Notes: a model not told the origin generated them from the sequence alone. A stretch of 64,000 bases of DNA from Caulobacter sp. UNC279MFTsu5.1 (GCF_900114015.1 NZ_FORN01000020.1:1-64000), one strand, 5' to 3'; positions 23,741 through 33,184 are shown, counted from the first letter of the stretch. Translations and numbers: made by a program.

Positions 23741-24002
23741 GACTTGCAATTTGCCGTGAGAAACGCGCCGCGACGGTTGCGGCCTGAGGATGGGGGCGGA
23801 CAATATGTCCCGCTCCCCCTGTCCCGCAACCGGTCCGTGACGCTCTGCACCGATTTGGGGACGTTTCTGCAAGGGTCAATCCGCCGCGAAGCGGTCTATA
23901 CGTGCCAATCAGGGTCGCAAGCGCCGCAAATCGGCCCCTCGACCATCCGAAAACGGCGAGAATACAGCCCTCCAGGGCCAGAGAATCGAAGGAGACGACG
24001 TT

Positions 24003-26174
24003 TTGGCGTCAGGGTTGGGTAAGGTGTTGCTGGGCGGATCCGCGGTGGTGGCGCTCTTTGGTGTGGCGCTTGCCCAGGATGACGTCGGCCTGCCCCGCGC
24101 TCCCCAACCCTATACGGGCGGCGCCACGCCGCCGGGCCTGATCACCACGCCGCCGACCGCGACCTACGCCACGCCCGCCGAGGCCGACGCCGCCAATCTG
24201 CGCATGGCGGTCACCAGTCGCGACCCCGCCACGATCCGCATGGCGATGTCGAGCATCCAGGACCCGCTCTCGCGCAAGATCGCCCTGTGGGCCCTGGTCG
24301 ACGCCGGGGCCGAGAGCATGAGCTTCTTCGAGCTTGACCAGGCGCGCCGCGACCTGGCGGGCTGGCCGCGGGCCCAGCGCCGCGAGACCGCCGCCGAGAA
24401 GGCTCTCGTCACCTCCGGCCTGGACGCTCAGCGGATGATCGCCTGGTTCGGCGGCCGCGATCCGCAGACCGCCGAGGGCGCCATGGCCCTGGCCGCCGCC
24501 TACCAAGCCGCCGGGCGCACTAGCGACGCGGCCAACCTGATTCGCAGCTGGTGGCGCGACCAGGTGTTCGAACTCGACGCCCAGCGCGGCATGCTGGCCC
24601 GGTTCGGCACGCTGCTGACGGCGGACGACCACGTCCGCCGCGCCGACGTCCTGCTGTATGGACCACAAGGCCCCGCGGCGCGCGACATGATCGCCCTGCT
24701 GCCCTACGACCAGCAGGCGGCGGCCCAGGCGCGGATCGCCTTCCGTTCGAACGCCGGCAACGCCAACGACCTCTACGCCGCCCTGTCGCCGGCCCAGCAG
24801 GCCCTGCCGGGCGTGGTCTTCGAGCGCGCCGCCTATCTGCGCCGCAAGGGCCTCGACACCCTGGCCCTGCCGCTGGTCGGTCAGTTCCCCGCCCCGCCCC
24901 CCAGCGCCGACGCGGCGTCCGCCATCTGGCGCGAGCGCAAGCAACTGGTCGTGTCGGCCTTGAAGAGCGGCGACAGCGCCGGCGCCTACGCCGCCGCCAA
25001 CGCCCACCTGAAGGACGGGGCCGATGCGGCCGAGAGCGAATTCTACGCCGGCTGGATCGCCCTGAGCCGCTTGAAGGACGCCGACCGCGCCGCCGACCAC
25101 TTCGCTCGCATCGCCGAGATCGGCGCTTCGCCGATCACCCGCGGCCGCGCCCTCTACTGGCAGGGTCGCGCCGCCGAGGCCCAGGGCGACCGCATCGCCG
25201 CCCAGGCCTTCTATGCCGAAGGGGCGCGCTACATCACCACCTTCTACGGTCAGTTGGCCGCCGAGAAGGCCGGGATCAAGGAGATCCGCCTCGACAAGGA
25301 TCCGACGATCACCCAGGCCGACCGCGCCCGCTTCGAGGGCCGCGAACTGGTTCGGGCTGTGCGCACCCTGATGGCGGCCGGCGCGCGCGACCAGGTCCGG
25401 ATCTTCGTGCTGTTCATCGACGACCAACTGCCCTCCGCCGAGGAAGAGGCCCTGCTGGTCGACCTGGCCCGCAACTATGGCGACCCGGACCTGGCCATGC
25501 GCGCGGTCCGCACCGCCGCCCAGCGCGGCTTCACCCTGCCCGAGCGCGGCTATCCGCTGCTGGACCACCTGTTCACCCCGGGACCGGGCGCGGCCGAGAC
25601 GGCCTTCGTCTATTCGATCTCGCGCCAGGAGAGCAATTTCGACCCCAACGCCCGCTCCGCCCCCGGCGCGCGCGGCATGATGCAACTGATGCCCGCCACC
25701 GCCGCCATCGTGGCGCGCCAGCTGGGCGAGAGCCACAGCGTCGATCGCCTGTCCGACCCCTTCTACAACATGCGCCTGGGCTCGACCTATCTGGGCAGCA
25801 TGGTCAGCAACTTCAGCGGCTCGTACATCATGGCCGCCGCCGCCTACAACGCCGGCCCCGGTCGCCCGACCCAGTGGGTCACCCTATGCGGCGACCCGCG
25901 CGGCGCGACCACCGACCCGCTGGACTTCATCGAGTGCATTCCGTTCTCCGAGACCCGCAACTACGTGATGCGGACGATCGAGACGACCATGGTCTACCGC
26001 GCCCGCCTGAACGGCGGCGTGGCCCCGTTGACCTTGTCGAGCGACCTCAAGCGCGGGGGCTACGCCTATGCCGGGCCGGCTGGAACGGCGCCCCTGCCGC
26101 CGATCGGCGGAACCACCGCCTCGAGCGCGCCGCCGGCGATCCCACAGGGCGGCTATGTGCCGGGGACGCGTTAA
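24003..26174 (+). CDS. Soluble lytic murein transglycosylase (Slt70-like)
   Basis: This is a periplasmic 723-aa enzyme that cleaves the MurNAc-GlcNAc bond to 1,6-anhydro products. A signal peptide (to about residue 25, VALAQ) leads into a long alpha-superhelical domain (about 40-510). The catalytic SLT domain contains SISRQESNFDP with the glutamate near residue 545, GARGMMQLMPATA, and AAAYNAGPGR. The start is TTG at 24003, supported by AAGGAG eight bases upstream. The Caulobacter protein called SdpA is of this type, but I cannot confirm orthology. It is followed at once by the convergent ABC ATPase gene (4-bp overlap). Confidence 0.92.
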   Translation: MASGLGKVLLGGSAVVALFGVALAQDDVGLPRAPQPYTGGATPPGLITTPPTATYATPAEADAANLRMAVTSRDPATIRMAMSSIQDPLSRKIALWALVDAGAESMSFFELDQARRDLAGWPRAQRRETAAEKALVTSGLDAQRMIAWFGGRDPQTAEGAMALAAAYQAAGRTSDAANLIRSWWRDQVFELDAQRGMLARFGTLLTADDHVRRADVLLYGPQGPAARDMIALLPYDQQAAAQARIAFRSNAGNANDLYAALSPAQQALPGVVFERAAYLRRKGLDTLALPLVGQFPAPPPSADAASAIWRERKQLVVSALKSGDSAGAYAAANAHLKDGADAAESEFYAGWIALSRLKDADRAADHFARIAEIGASPITRGRALYWQGRAAEAQGDRIAAQAFYAEGARYITTFYGQLAAEKAGIKEIRLDKDPTITQADRARFEGRELVRAVRTLMAAGARDQVRIFVLFIDDQLPSAEEEALLVDLARNYGDPDLAMRAVRTAAQRGFTLPERGYPLLDHLFTPGPGAAETAFVYSISRQESNFDPNARSAPGARGMMQLMPATAAIVARQLGESHSVDRLSDPFYNMRLGSTYLGSMVSNFSGSYIMAAAAYNAGPGRPTQWVTLCGDPRGATTDPLDFIECIPFSETRNYVMRTIETTMVYRARLNGGVAPLTLSSDLKRGGYAYAGPAGTAPLPPIGGTTASSAPPAIPQGGYVPGTR

Positions 26175-26956
26175 ACGCCCCTCTCTCCAGGGGAAAGGGT
26201 CTGGGCGCGTCTTGCCGCCACGACCAGTCCGGCGGGCGTTTCGATCAGCGCGCCGTCCAGCCGGAACACCTCGGCCAACACCGCCGGGGACAGCGCCTCG
26301 GCAGGCTCGCCCTCCGCCGCCATGCGGCCGCGGTTCAGCACCAGAACCCGGTCGCAGGATCGCGCCGCCAGGCCGAGGTCATGCAGGGTGACGACCACCG
26401 CCGCGCCGGCCGCCGCTTCGGCGCGCAGCAGGTCCAGCGTCAGCAGTTGGGCGTCGGGATCCAGGCCCGCCACCGGTTCGTCGGCGATCAGCAGCGGCGC
26501 GCGGGTCGCCAGCAATCTGGCCAGCAGCACCCGCGCCCGCTCGCCCCCCGACATGTCGAGCACGCCACGATCGGCGAGGTCGGCGACGCCCACCCGCTCC
26601 AGACGCTCGCGGGCGACAGCCAGCGCCTGGCTCGAGGGCAAGTCCGGCGCACCCAGGGCCGCGACTTCGAGAGCCGGCAGGTTCCAGGCGATGCGCCGCT
26701 CCTGCGGCAGGTAGCCGACCAGTCGAGCGCGTTCGACCGGGTTCAGGTCGCCGACCGGGTGTCCGGCCAGCCGCGCCTCGCCCGCTTCCAGCGGCATCAG
26801 CCCCAGCCCCGCCCGCAGCAGGCTGGTCTTGCCCGCGCCGTTGGGGCCGACCACGCCCAGCACCTCGCCGGGCGCGACGCTCAGGGACGCGCCGTCCAGC
26901 ACCAGGGCCTTGCCGCGTCGGGCCCTGGCCGCCGTAAAGGCCCAGGCGGCCGTCAC
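26171..26956 (-). CDS. Iron/B12-type ABC transporter ATPase (FecE/BtuD family)
   Basis: This 261-aa ATP-binding subunit has Walker A GPNGAGKT at residues 37-44, the signature MSGGERARV near residue 142, Walker B LLIADEP, and the switch histidine in TLHDLG. It energises import of iron-siderophore, haem or cobalamin. It starts at GTG (26956), overlapping the permease TGA as GTGA. It is the last gene of a four-gene unit TetR-SBP-permease-ATPase. Which ligand is carried cannot be told. Confidence 0.9.
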   Translation of the reverse strand: MTAAWAFTAARARRGKALVLDGASLSVAPGEVLGVVGPNGAGKTSLLRAGLGLMPLEAGEARLAGHPVGDLNPVERARLVGYLPQERRIAWNLPALEVAALGAPDLPSSQALAVARERLERVGVADLADRGVLDMSGGERARVLLARLLATRAPLLIADEPVAGLDPDAQLLTLDLLRAEAAAGAAVVVTLHDLGLAARSCDRVLVLNRGRMAAEGEPAEALSPAVLAEVFRLDGALIETPAGLVVAARRAQTLSPGERGV

Positions 26957-27939
26957 GACCGCCAGCTCCGCGCCGCGCGCCAGGCCAGCAGGGCAAAGAC
27001 CGGCGCCCCGAACAGAGCGGTCACCACGCCCAGCTTCAGCTCCTGCTCGGTCGGGATCAAGCGGGCGGCCAGGTCGGCGGCGACCAGCAGAACCGCCCCG
27101 GCCAGGGCCGAAGGCCGCAGGAGCTTGCCCGGATCGTCGCGGACAGCGGCCCGCACCAGGTGCGGCGCGGCCAGGCCAACGAAACCGATCACGCCGGCCG
27201 CCGCGACCGAGGCCCCGGCCAGCAGGGCCGAGCCGGCCACCGCCGCCACCCGCAGCCGCGCCATCGGCAGGCCCGACATCTGGGCGGCCTCCTCGCCCAG
27301 GGTCAACATCCGCAGCCCCTTGGCCGCGTAAAGGCAGAGCCCCGCCCCGACGGTCATCGGCGCCAGCGCGCGCAGGATATCGGTGAAGTCGCGGTTCTCG
27401 ACCGAGCCCATCAGCCAGGCTAGCACCTCGGCGATGGCCACCGGCGACGGCGACAGGTTGAAGACCAGGGCGGTCAGGGCGCCAGCGAAGGCCGACAGGG
27501 CCACCCCGAACAGGATCAGCACCTCGGGCTCGCGAAACCGCGCGGCCAGGCCGACGACCACGCCCCCGGCCGCCAACGCCCCGGCCAGGGCCGCCAGCTC
27601 GATGGCGCCCGGGAAGGCCGCCAGGCCGCCGGCGATCGCAAGCGACGCGCCCAGGCCCGCTGTGGCCGACACGCCCAGCACGCCAGGCTCGGCCAGGGGG
27701 TTGCGCAGCAGCCCCTGCATCGTCGCCCCCGCCAGGCCGAGGCCCGCTCCGACCAGGGCGGCCATCAGCACTCGCGGCAGCCTGATGGTCCACAGCACTT
27801 CGCCCGGCGGCGAGGAGGGGGTGGTCAGCGCCTGATGATACTGCGCCGCGCTCAGCGGGCTCTCGCCGAGGCTGACGGCGAAGACGGCCGCGACGGCCAG
27901 AACCAGCAGCAGCAACAGTTCCAGGCGACGCGAACTCAT
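26953..27939 (-). CDS. Iron/B12-type ABC transporter permease (FecCD family)
   Basis: This 328-aa inner-membrane permease has the multi-helix FecCD pattern. It shows the typical RLPRVLMAALVGAGLGLAGA block after the first helix, then MQGLLRNPLAEPGVLGVSAGA-like sequence, and GFVGLAAPHLVR late in the protein. Family members dimerise and carry siderophores, haem or cobalamin. The ATG at 27939 overlaps the binding-protein stop (ATGA), and its own stop overlaps the ATPase start, giving a tightly coupled operon. Confidence 0.92.
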   Translation of the reverse strand: MSSRRLELLLLLVLAVAAVFAVSLGESPLSAAQYHQALTTPSSPPGEVLWTIRLPRVLMAALVGAGLGLAGATMQGLLRNPLAEPGVLGVSATAGLGASLAIAGGLAAFPGAIELAALAGALAAGGVVVGLAARFREPEVLILFGVALSAFAGALTALVFNLSPSPVAIAEVLAWLMGSVENRDFTDILRALAPMTVGAGLCLYAAKGLRMLTLGEEAAQMSGLPMARLRVAAVAGSALLAGASVAAAGVIGFVGLAAPHLVRAAVRDDPGKLLRPSALAGAVLLVAADLAARLIPTEQELKLGVVTALFGAPVFALLAWRAARSWRS

Positions 27940-28748
27940 CGCGCCGCCTCCGCCAGAACTCGCGCTCCGTCGGCGGCGAACCAGGCCGAACAGCCCAGCA
28001 TGGCGCCGGGCAGCGAGGCGACCACCCGGCCCCGCGTCGCCTGGCGCAGCGCTGCATGACGCCCCGGCCCCCAGCGGTCGGCTCCAGCCCGGGTCAGGTC
28101 GAAGAAGCCCAGCACCACCGCCCGAGGCGGGGTCAACACCAGACGCTCCAGCGGCGCGGGCGAGAAATAGGGTTGGGTCGAGGCGTTGGTGAAGCCCGCC
28201 GCCCGCAGCATGGCGTCGATCATCGTGTTGGGGCCGGCCGTGTAGCCGCCCGGCGTCAGGTAGAAGGCGGCCCTCTTCCGGCCCGCGCCGGCCGCTCTTT
28301 TCAGCTCGGCGTCCATGCGCGCCAGCAGGGTCTCGCCCTCGCGGCCACGGTCCAGGGCCTGGGCCACCTGGCGGACATTGGCGCGCACGCCGTCGAAGTC
28401 GGTGGCGTCACCAAGGCTGATCGTGCGCACGCCGCGCCGATCGAGAGCGGTCGTCAGTCGGGCGTCGCCGCCCCATTGGCGCACGACGACGTCGGGGCGC
28501 GCGCCCAGCACCGCTTCCAGCGTCGTCCGCCGCTTCGCCAGGCCGGCCGCCCTGGCGCGAAGGAAGGAATCCGGCGCGTCGGCGCGCGGCGAGACACCGA
28601 CGATGGTCTCGCGCGCCGCCAGGGCCAGGACATATTGATCGGCGCAGGAGTCCAGCGACATCACCCGTCCCGGGCTCATTCGAGCGGCGGCGGGTCCCGC
28701 GACGGCCGCCAGGCCGGCGGCGAGGCCGGCGAGCAAGGCGGCGCGCAT
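27936..28748 (-). CDS. Periplasmic binding protein of iron/B12-type ABC transporter
   Basis: The 270-aa protein has a signal peptide (residues 1-22, ending GPAAA) and the two-lobed BtuF/FhuD fold: RVMSLDSCADQYVLALA, then IVGVSPRA, and LGARPDVVVRQWG. It would deliver a metal chelate or corrinoid to the FecCD permease. The start at 28748 gives a clean signal peptide 5 bp after the TetR stop. The longer open frame to 28877 runs into the TetR gene and is rejected. No TonB-dependent receptor gene is adjacent, which leaves the ligand open. Confidence 0.88.
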   Translation of the reverse strand: MRAALLAGLAAGLAAVAGPAAARMSPGRVMSLDSCADQYVLALAARETIVGVSPRADAPDSFLRARAAGLAKRRTTLEAVLGARPDVVVRQWGGDARLTTALDRRGVRTISLGDATDFDGVRANVRQVAQALDRGREGETLLARMDAELKRAAGAGRKRAAFYLTPGGYTAGPNTMIDAMLRAAGFTNASTQPYFSPAPLERLVLTPPRAVVLGFFDLTRAGADRWGPGRHAALRQATRGRVVASLPGAMLGCSAWFAADGARVLAEAAR

Positions 28749-28753
28749 GGATG

Positions 28754-29389
28754 TCAGTCCGTGACTAGGCCGTGCAGCAGCCCGTCCAGCGTGACCTTCA
28801 TCAGTTCCTCGCGCGGCGCCCAGTTGCGGTCGGGCATGGTGATCAGCAGGGCCACCAGGCCATGGCAGGCGGCCCACAGCACCTGCGCCGCGCTCTCACC
28901 CGACCCGGTGCGCAGGCGGCCGCTGGCGGCGATCTCGTGGATCGGGCCGCTGAACTCGGCGAAGCAGCGGTCGCCCAGTTCGGCGGTGGCGGCCTGTTTC
29001 TCCTTCGAGATGACGTCGCGCGACCCGCAGAACACCAGTTGATAGGTGTTGGGATTGTCGAGCGCGAACTTCATGTAGGCCTCGAGCATCAGCCGCACCC
29101 GCGCCACGGCGTCGATCGGCCTGTGCGCGATGTCGACGTTCACGGCCAGAAGCTGGCCGATCGCGTCGTCGCTGATCTCCAACAGGATCTGGTCCTTGTC
29201 ACGGAAGTGCATGTAGAGGGCGGTGGAGGAAACTCCCACGGCGTCGGCGATCTTGCGGATCGTCGCCCCCGCGTAGCCTTCGGCGATGAAGATCCTCTCG
29301 GCGGCGGCCAGGATCTCTCCACGGCGCAGGTGGCCATCGCCCTTCGGCTTGCGGGCCGACTTGTGCGGCTTCTTCAGCGCGACCGTCAC
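28754..29389 (-). CDS. TetR/AcrR-family transcriptional regulator
   Basis: This 211-aa regulator has an N-terminal DNA-binding domain (about residues 22-70: RGEILAAAERIFIAEGYAGATIRKIADAVGVSS in two overlapping helices, then TALYMHFRDKDQIL). A C-terminal ligand domain includes a TetR_C-type segment with NPNTYQLVFCG. It starts at GTG (29389). It heads the ABC-transporter operon and is divergent from the glycosyltransferase gene. A candidate operator (29472-29485) lies between the two, so it may repress either or both. Confidence 0.9.
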   Translation of the reverse strand: MTVALKKPHKSARKPKGDGHLRRGEILAAAERIFIAEGYAGATIRKIADAVGVSSTALYMHFRDKDQILLEISDDAIGQLLAVNVDIAHRPIDAVARVRLMLEAYMKFALDNPNTYQLVFCGSRDVISKEKQAATAELGDRCFAEFSGPIHEIAASGRLRTGSGESAAQVLWAACHGLVALLITMPDRNWAPREELMKVTLDGLLHGLVTD

Positions 29390-29471
29390 GATATGGCGTT
29401 CCCCTATCTCGTCCCCGAACCCGACACTAAACGGGAATCACCCAAACGTCGCAACTCCCGAGGATTTCCCC

Positions 29472-29485
29472 AAAACATGTGTTTT
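29472..29485. promoter_or_regulatory. Inverted repeat, candidate TetR operator
   Basis: AAAACA-TG-TGTTTT has perfect 6-bp arms and is AT-rich in this GC-rich genome. It sits 83 bp upstream of the TetR start and 6 bp upstream of the -35 of the divergent promoter, a position that suits control of both directions. Confidence 0.4.
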
Positions 29486-29490
29486 TCCGT

Positions 29491-29520
29491 TTGACACTCT
29501 AGGGTTGAAGATTCGCTATC
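29491..29520 (+). promoter_or_regulatory. Sigma70 promoter for the glycosyltransferase gene
   Basis: TTGACA (29491-29496) is a perfect -35, and GCTATC (29515-29520) resembles the Caulobacter -10 GCTANAWC, with an 18-base spacer. Transcription would begin near 29528, leaving a leader of about 28 bases before the ATG at 29556. Confidence 0.55.
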
Positions 29521-29555
29521 TGCTCGCTGGATCCGATTGTGCGCGGCAGGGGGCG

Positions 29556-31019
29556 ATGGCGCGAGAAGAAAGAGACCAGCAGCGACGCGCGTTCGGGACG
29601 CAGCCGGCGGACAAACCTTGGATCGAGGCCCCGGAGGATGAGCCGGCTGGGACAGCCGCGCCGTCGCCGGACGGCGCCCATCGACGTCTGTCGCGCGGCC
29701 AGATGGTCGGGCTGGCGGTTTTGTCGGTGCTGCTGCTGCTCCTGGCGACGTTCCAGACCCATGCGACACTGGAAGGTTTTCACCTGCTGTTCTTCGTCGG
29801 GTTCATGGGCCATTCGGCGGTCAAGCTGGTCGCGGCCTTCACCCCGCGCGCTCCGGCCATCGCCGCGCCGCTGCCCGACGAGGCCTTGCCCGCCTACACG
29901 ATCATCGTTCCGCTCTATCGCGAGGCGGCGGTGGCGGCGGAACTGGTCGCCAATCTCGCGCGGCTGGATTATCCGCGTGACCGCCTGCAGGCGCTGATCG
30001 TCCTGGAATCCAACGACCCCGAAACCCAGGCCGCCTTCGGCGCCCTGGACCTTCCGGCCGGATTCCAGGTGCTGATCGCGCCGCCCGGCGCGCCCCAGAC
30101 CAAGCCCCGCGCCTGCAACCTCGCCCTGGAGCGGGCGCAGGGCGAGCTGGTGGTCATCTACGACGCCGAAGACGCGCCGCATCCCGGCCAATTGCGCGAG
30201 GCCGCCGCGCGGTTCGCCCAGGCCGACGCGAGCCTGGCCTGCCTGCAGGCGCCCCTGCGGATCGAACCGGATCCACGATTCCTGCCCGACCAATTCGCCC
30301 TCGAATACGCCGTGCTGTTCGAGGTCTTGCTGCCGGCCCTGGCCCGATGGGGCCTACCCTTCCCGCTCGGCGGCACCAGCAACCATTTCCGCGCCGAGGC
30401 CCTGCGCGCCGTCGGCGGCTGGGATTCCTACAATGTCACCGAGGACGCCGACATCGGCTTTCGCCTGGCCGCCCAGGGACGCACGCTGGGTGTCATCACC
30501 CGCCCGACGTTCGAGACCTCGCCCGCCACCTTGAAGGTCTGGACGCCGCAGCGGGCGCGCTGGATCAAGGGGCACCTGCAGACCTTGGCCGTCCATGCGC
30601 GCGGCCCGGCCGTCGCCACCCCGCGAGGAGCCGTCGCGCTGGTCCTGACCCTGGCCCTGCCGGTCGTTTCGTCCCACCTGCACGGCCCGCTGTTCGTCTG
30701 GTTGCTGCTGCAATGGGGCGGATCGCTGCTGGATCTGTGCTCCGCCGTCCCGGCCATGGACTGGATGCTGGTGTTCTTCGGCTGGACCTGCGTCGCGATC
30801 GCCGGGGCCCAGGCCCAGCGGCGGGCTGGCCATCGCCTACGTTCCCTGCCCCTGCTGGGCGCGATCTTCTACTGGCCGCTCCAGAGCCTGGCCGCGGCCA
30901 AGGCCCTTCGCCAGTTCGTCGTCGCCCCGTTCCACTGGGACAAGACCCCGCATGCGCCCCGCGCCGCGCACCCTTCGCTGCCCCGCCTGCTGGCGCGGAC
31001 TGGACGGCCCTTGCCCTGA
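29556..31019 (+). CDS. Membrane glycosyltransferase family 2, processive type
   Basis: This 487-aa inner-membrane GT-A enzyme probably makes or exports a cell-surface polysaccharide. Two helices near residues 50-90 precede the catalytic domain, which has YTIIVPLYREA, the DAED metal site in VVIYDAEDAP, TEDADIG, and QRARWIKG (the Q-x-x-R-W motif of processive synthases). Further hydrophobic helices follow. The start at 29556 follows AGGGGG and removes an implausible upstream extension. A good promoter lies before it. The methyltransferase gene begins 17 bp downstream, so the two may be co-transcribed, though their functions look unrelated. Confidence 0.85.
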   Translation: MAREERDQQRRAFGTQPADKPWIEAPEDEPAGTAAPSPDGAHRRLSRGQMVGLAVLSVLLLLLATFQTHATLEGFHLLFFVGFMGHSAVKLVAAFTPRAPAIAAPLPDEALPAYTIIVPLYREAAVAAELVANLARLDYPRDRLQALIVLESNDPETQAAFGALDLPAGFQVLIAPPGAPQTKPRACNLALERAQGELVVIYDAEDAPHPGQLREAAARFAQADASLACLQAPLRIEPDPRFLPDQFALEYAVLFEVLLPALARWGLPFPLGGTSNHFRAEALRAVGGWDSYNVTEDADIGFRLAAQGRTLGVITRPTFETSPATLKVWTPQRARWIKGHLQTLAVHARGPAVATPRGAVALVLTLALPVVSSHLHGPLFVWLLLQWGGSLLDLCSAVPAMDWMLVFFGWTCVAIAGAQAQRRAGHRLRSLPLLGAIFYWPLQSLAAAKALRQFVVAPFHWDKTPHAPRAAHPSLPRLLARTGRPLP

Positions 31020-31036
31020 GCGCGTATTGGCGGGGC

Positions 31037-31951
31037 ATGGATCCGACCATCGCCGCCGCCCCTCTCGTCATGCGCACCACCGGCTGGGCCGACTACGCCC
31101 TGCTCGACAGCGGCCATGGCCGGAAGCTGGAGCGCTATGGCCGCTACACCGTGGTGCGCCCCGAGCCGCAATGCTTCTGGGCGCCGCGCCTTCCGGCCAC
31201 GGCCTGGGATGCCGCCGACGCCGTGTTCGATCCGACGGACGAAGACGAAGCCGGCCGCTGGCGCTTCAAGGGCAAGCCGCTGGAGAGGTTCCCCCTGGCC
31301 TGGGGCGAGGCCAAGTTCCACGGCCAGTTCACCCCGTTCCGCCATCTGGCCTTCTTCCCCGAGCAGGCCGCCAACTGGGCCTGGCAGGACGCCCGGGTCC
31401 GCGCCATCTCGCAAGCCCCGGGAAGCCGCCAGCCCAAGGTGCTGAACCTGTTCGGCTATACGGGCGTGGCCAGCCTGGTCTGCGCCGCCGCCGGCGCGGC
31501 CGTCACCCATGTGGACGCCAGCAAGAAGTCGGTCGGCTTCGCCCGCGAGAACGCCGCCTTCGCCGGCCTGGCCGACAAGCCGATCCGCTGGATCGTCGAG
31601 GACGCCCGCCGCTTCGTGGCCCGCGAGGTGCGCCGCGGTTCGCAGTATGACGGGATCATCCTAGACCCGCCGAAGTTCGGGCGCGGGGCCGACGGCGAGG
31701 TCTGGCGGCTGTTCGAGGACCTGGCCGAACTGACCGCCAACTGCGCCCAGATCCTGGCTCCCGACGCCTCGTTCCTGCTGATGAACGCCTATGCCGCCCG
31801 GGTTTCCGGCGCGGCGATGTCGGGCCTGCTGGCCCAGGAGTTGAAGGGGCGCGGCGGGGTCATCGACTGGGGCGAGCTGTCGCTGGTCGAGGAAAAGGGC
31901 GACCGCCAGATCGGCCTGTCGTTCTTCGCGCGCTGGGCGTCGGAGGATTGA
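31037..31951 (+). CDS. Class I SAM-dependent RNA methyltransferase (RlmI/RlmL-like)
   Basis: The 304-aa protein has the SAM-binding motif VLNLFGYTGVASL near residue 137 and the motif DPPKFGRG near residue 211. The DPPKF form is typical of 23S rRNA guanine or cytosine methyltransferases and their relatives. No PUA or THUMP domain is attached. Its stop overlaps the start of a SpoU-type methyltransferase gene (TGATG), and the pairing of two RNA methyltransferases supports an rRNA or tRNA role. The exact target is not readable. Confidence 0.85.
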   Translation: MDPTIAAAPLVMRTTGWADYALLDSGHGRKLERYGRYTVVRPEPQCFWAPRLPATAWDAADAVFDPTDEDEAGRWRFKGKPLERFPLAWGEAKFHGQFTPFRHLAFFPEQAANWAWQDARVRAISQAPGSRQPKVLNLFGYTGVASLVCAAAGAAVTHVDASKKSVGFARENAAFAGLADKPIRWIVEDARRFVAREVRRGSQYDGIILDPPKFGRGADGEVWRLFEDLAELTANCAQILAPDASFLLMNAYAARVSGAAMSGLLAQELKGRGGVIDWGELSLVEEKGDRQIGLSFFARWASED

Positions 31952-32760
31952 TGACCATGAACGCCCCCAACCACGCCAAGATCGTCACCTCCCTGTCGAA
32001 CGCCACCGTCAAAGCCGTCCGCGCCCTGCATATGCGCAAGGAGCGCGAGGAGAGCGGACTGTTCCTGGCCGAGGGGCTGAAGATCGTCATCGAGGCGATC
32101 GACTGCGGCCATGCGCCCAGGATCCTGATGTACGGCCGCGACGCCGCCGACCATCCGATGCTGCAGAAGGCCAGCCAGGCCTGCCTGAAGGCCGGCGGCG
32201 AGGTCATCGAGGTCAATCGCGAGATCCTCGAAAAGGTCTCTCGCCGCGATAATCCCCAGGCTGTGGTCGGCGTCTTCAAGCAGGTCTACGCGCCGCTGTC
32301 GGCCATCGTCCCCGAGAGCGCTCCCTGCTGGGTGGCCATGCAGGCCGTGCGTGACCCCGGCAACCTGGGCACCGTGATCCGCACCGCCGACGCGGCCGGC
32401 TGCGGCGGGGTGATCCTGGTTGGCGATTGCGTCGATCCCTATTCGGTCGAGGGCGTGCGGGCGACCATGGGCTCGATCTTCGCGGTCAAGATCGCCAAGG
32501 CCTCGGTGGCCGAGTTCCTGGCCTGGCGCGAGACCTGGCCGGGCAGCGTGGTCGGCACCCTGCTGACCGCCACGGTCGATCACAAGAGCGCCGACTATGT
32601 GAAGCCGTCGCTGATCCTGATGGGTAACGAACAGCAGGGCCTGCCGCCCGAACTGGCCGCCGCCTGCGACGTCAACGTCAAGATCCCGATGCGCGGCCGG
32701 GCCGACAGCCTGAACCTGTCGGTGGCCACGGGGATCATGATCTACACGGTGACGGGGTGA
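31951..32760 (+). CDS. TrmH/SpoU-family RNA 2'-O-methyltransferase
   Basis: This 269-aa SPOUT methyltransferase methylates ribose 2'-O in rRNA or tRNA. The trefoil-knot motifs are DPGNLGTVIRTADAAG (about residue 130), LILMGNEQQGLP (about 220) and LNLSVATGIMIY at the end. An N-terminal L30e-like substrate-binding domain precedes it (residues 12-100). ATG at 31951 overlaps the previous stop as TGATG; a second ATG at 31957 has better spacing from GGAGG and is an alternative start. Confidence 0.88.
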   Translation: MTMNAPNHAKIVTSLSNATVKAVRALHMRKEREESGLFLAEGLKIVIEAIDCGHAPRILMYGRDAADHPMLQKASQACLKAGGEVIEVNREILEKVSRRDNPQAVVGVFKQVYAPLSAIVPESAPCWVAMQAVRDPGNLGTVIRTADAAGCGGVILVGDCVDPYSVEGVRATMGSIFAVKIAKASVAEFLAWRETWPGSVVGTLLTATVDHKSADYVKPSLILMGNEQQGLPPELAAACDVNVKIPMRGRADSLNLSVATGIMIYTVTG

Positions 32761-32767
32761 CCCCGTC

Positions 32768-33184
32768 CTACTTGATCCGCGTCCACTTCTCGGTCTTGCA
32801 CAGCGGGGCCACGATGCAGCCCTTCAGCTTCAGCTCGTTGGCCGAAAGCAGGATGATCGTCCCCGAATAGGTGCCCCCGTCGGCGGCGTTGTAGACCTTG
32901 CCGCCGGTCCACTTGGTCGGCCCGCCGGTGAAATCATACAGCATCTGCATGTTCTTCAGTGGCCGGTTGCGCAGGGACGCGTCCTTGTTCTTCTGGTCCT
33001 TGACCGTCGGATCGCTCTTGATGTGATCTGAGTTGACCAGCTTGCCGCACAGGCTGTTGCCGCAACGGCTGATCTCGACCTGGCCGCCGTTGGTCTGGGT
33101 CTGCCACAGGCCCGTGACGTCTTGGGCGAAGGCCGGGGCCGATACGGAAAGGGCGAGCGCGGCGGCGAGGATCGGCAGTTTCAT
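32768..33184 (-). CDS. Exported DUF2147-family protein
   Basis: The 138-aa product has a signal peptide (residues 1-20, ending APAFA) and a DUF2147 beta-barrel-like domain with VTGLWQTQTNGGQVEI near the start and KLKGCIVAPLCKTEKWTRIK at the end. Cysteines near residues 41, 46, 123 and 129 may form disulphides. DUF2147 proteins are periplasmic and of unknown function. The ATG at 33184 follows GGGAGA. It is convergent with the SpoU gene 7 bp away. Confidence 0.85.
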   Translation of the reverse strand: MKLPILAAALALSVSAPAFAQDVTGLWQTQTNGGQVEISRCGNSLCGKLVNSDHIKSDPTVKDQKNKDASLRNRPLKNMQMLYDFTGGPTKWTGGKVYNAADGGTYSGTIILLSANELKLKGCIVAPLCKTEKWTRIK

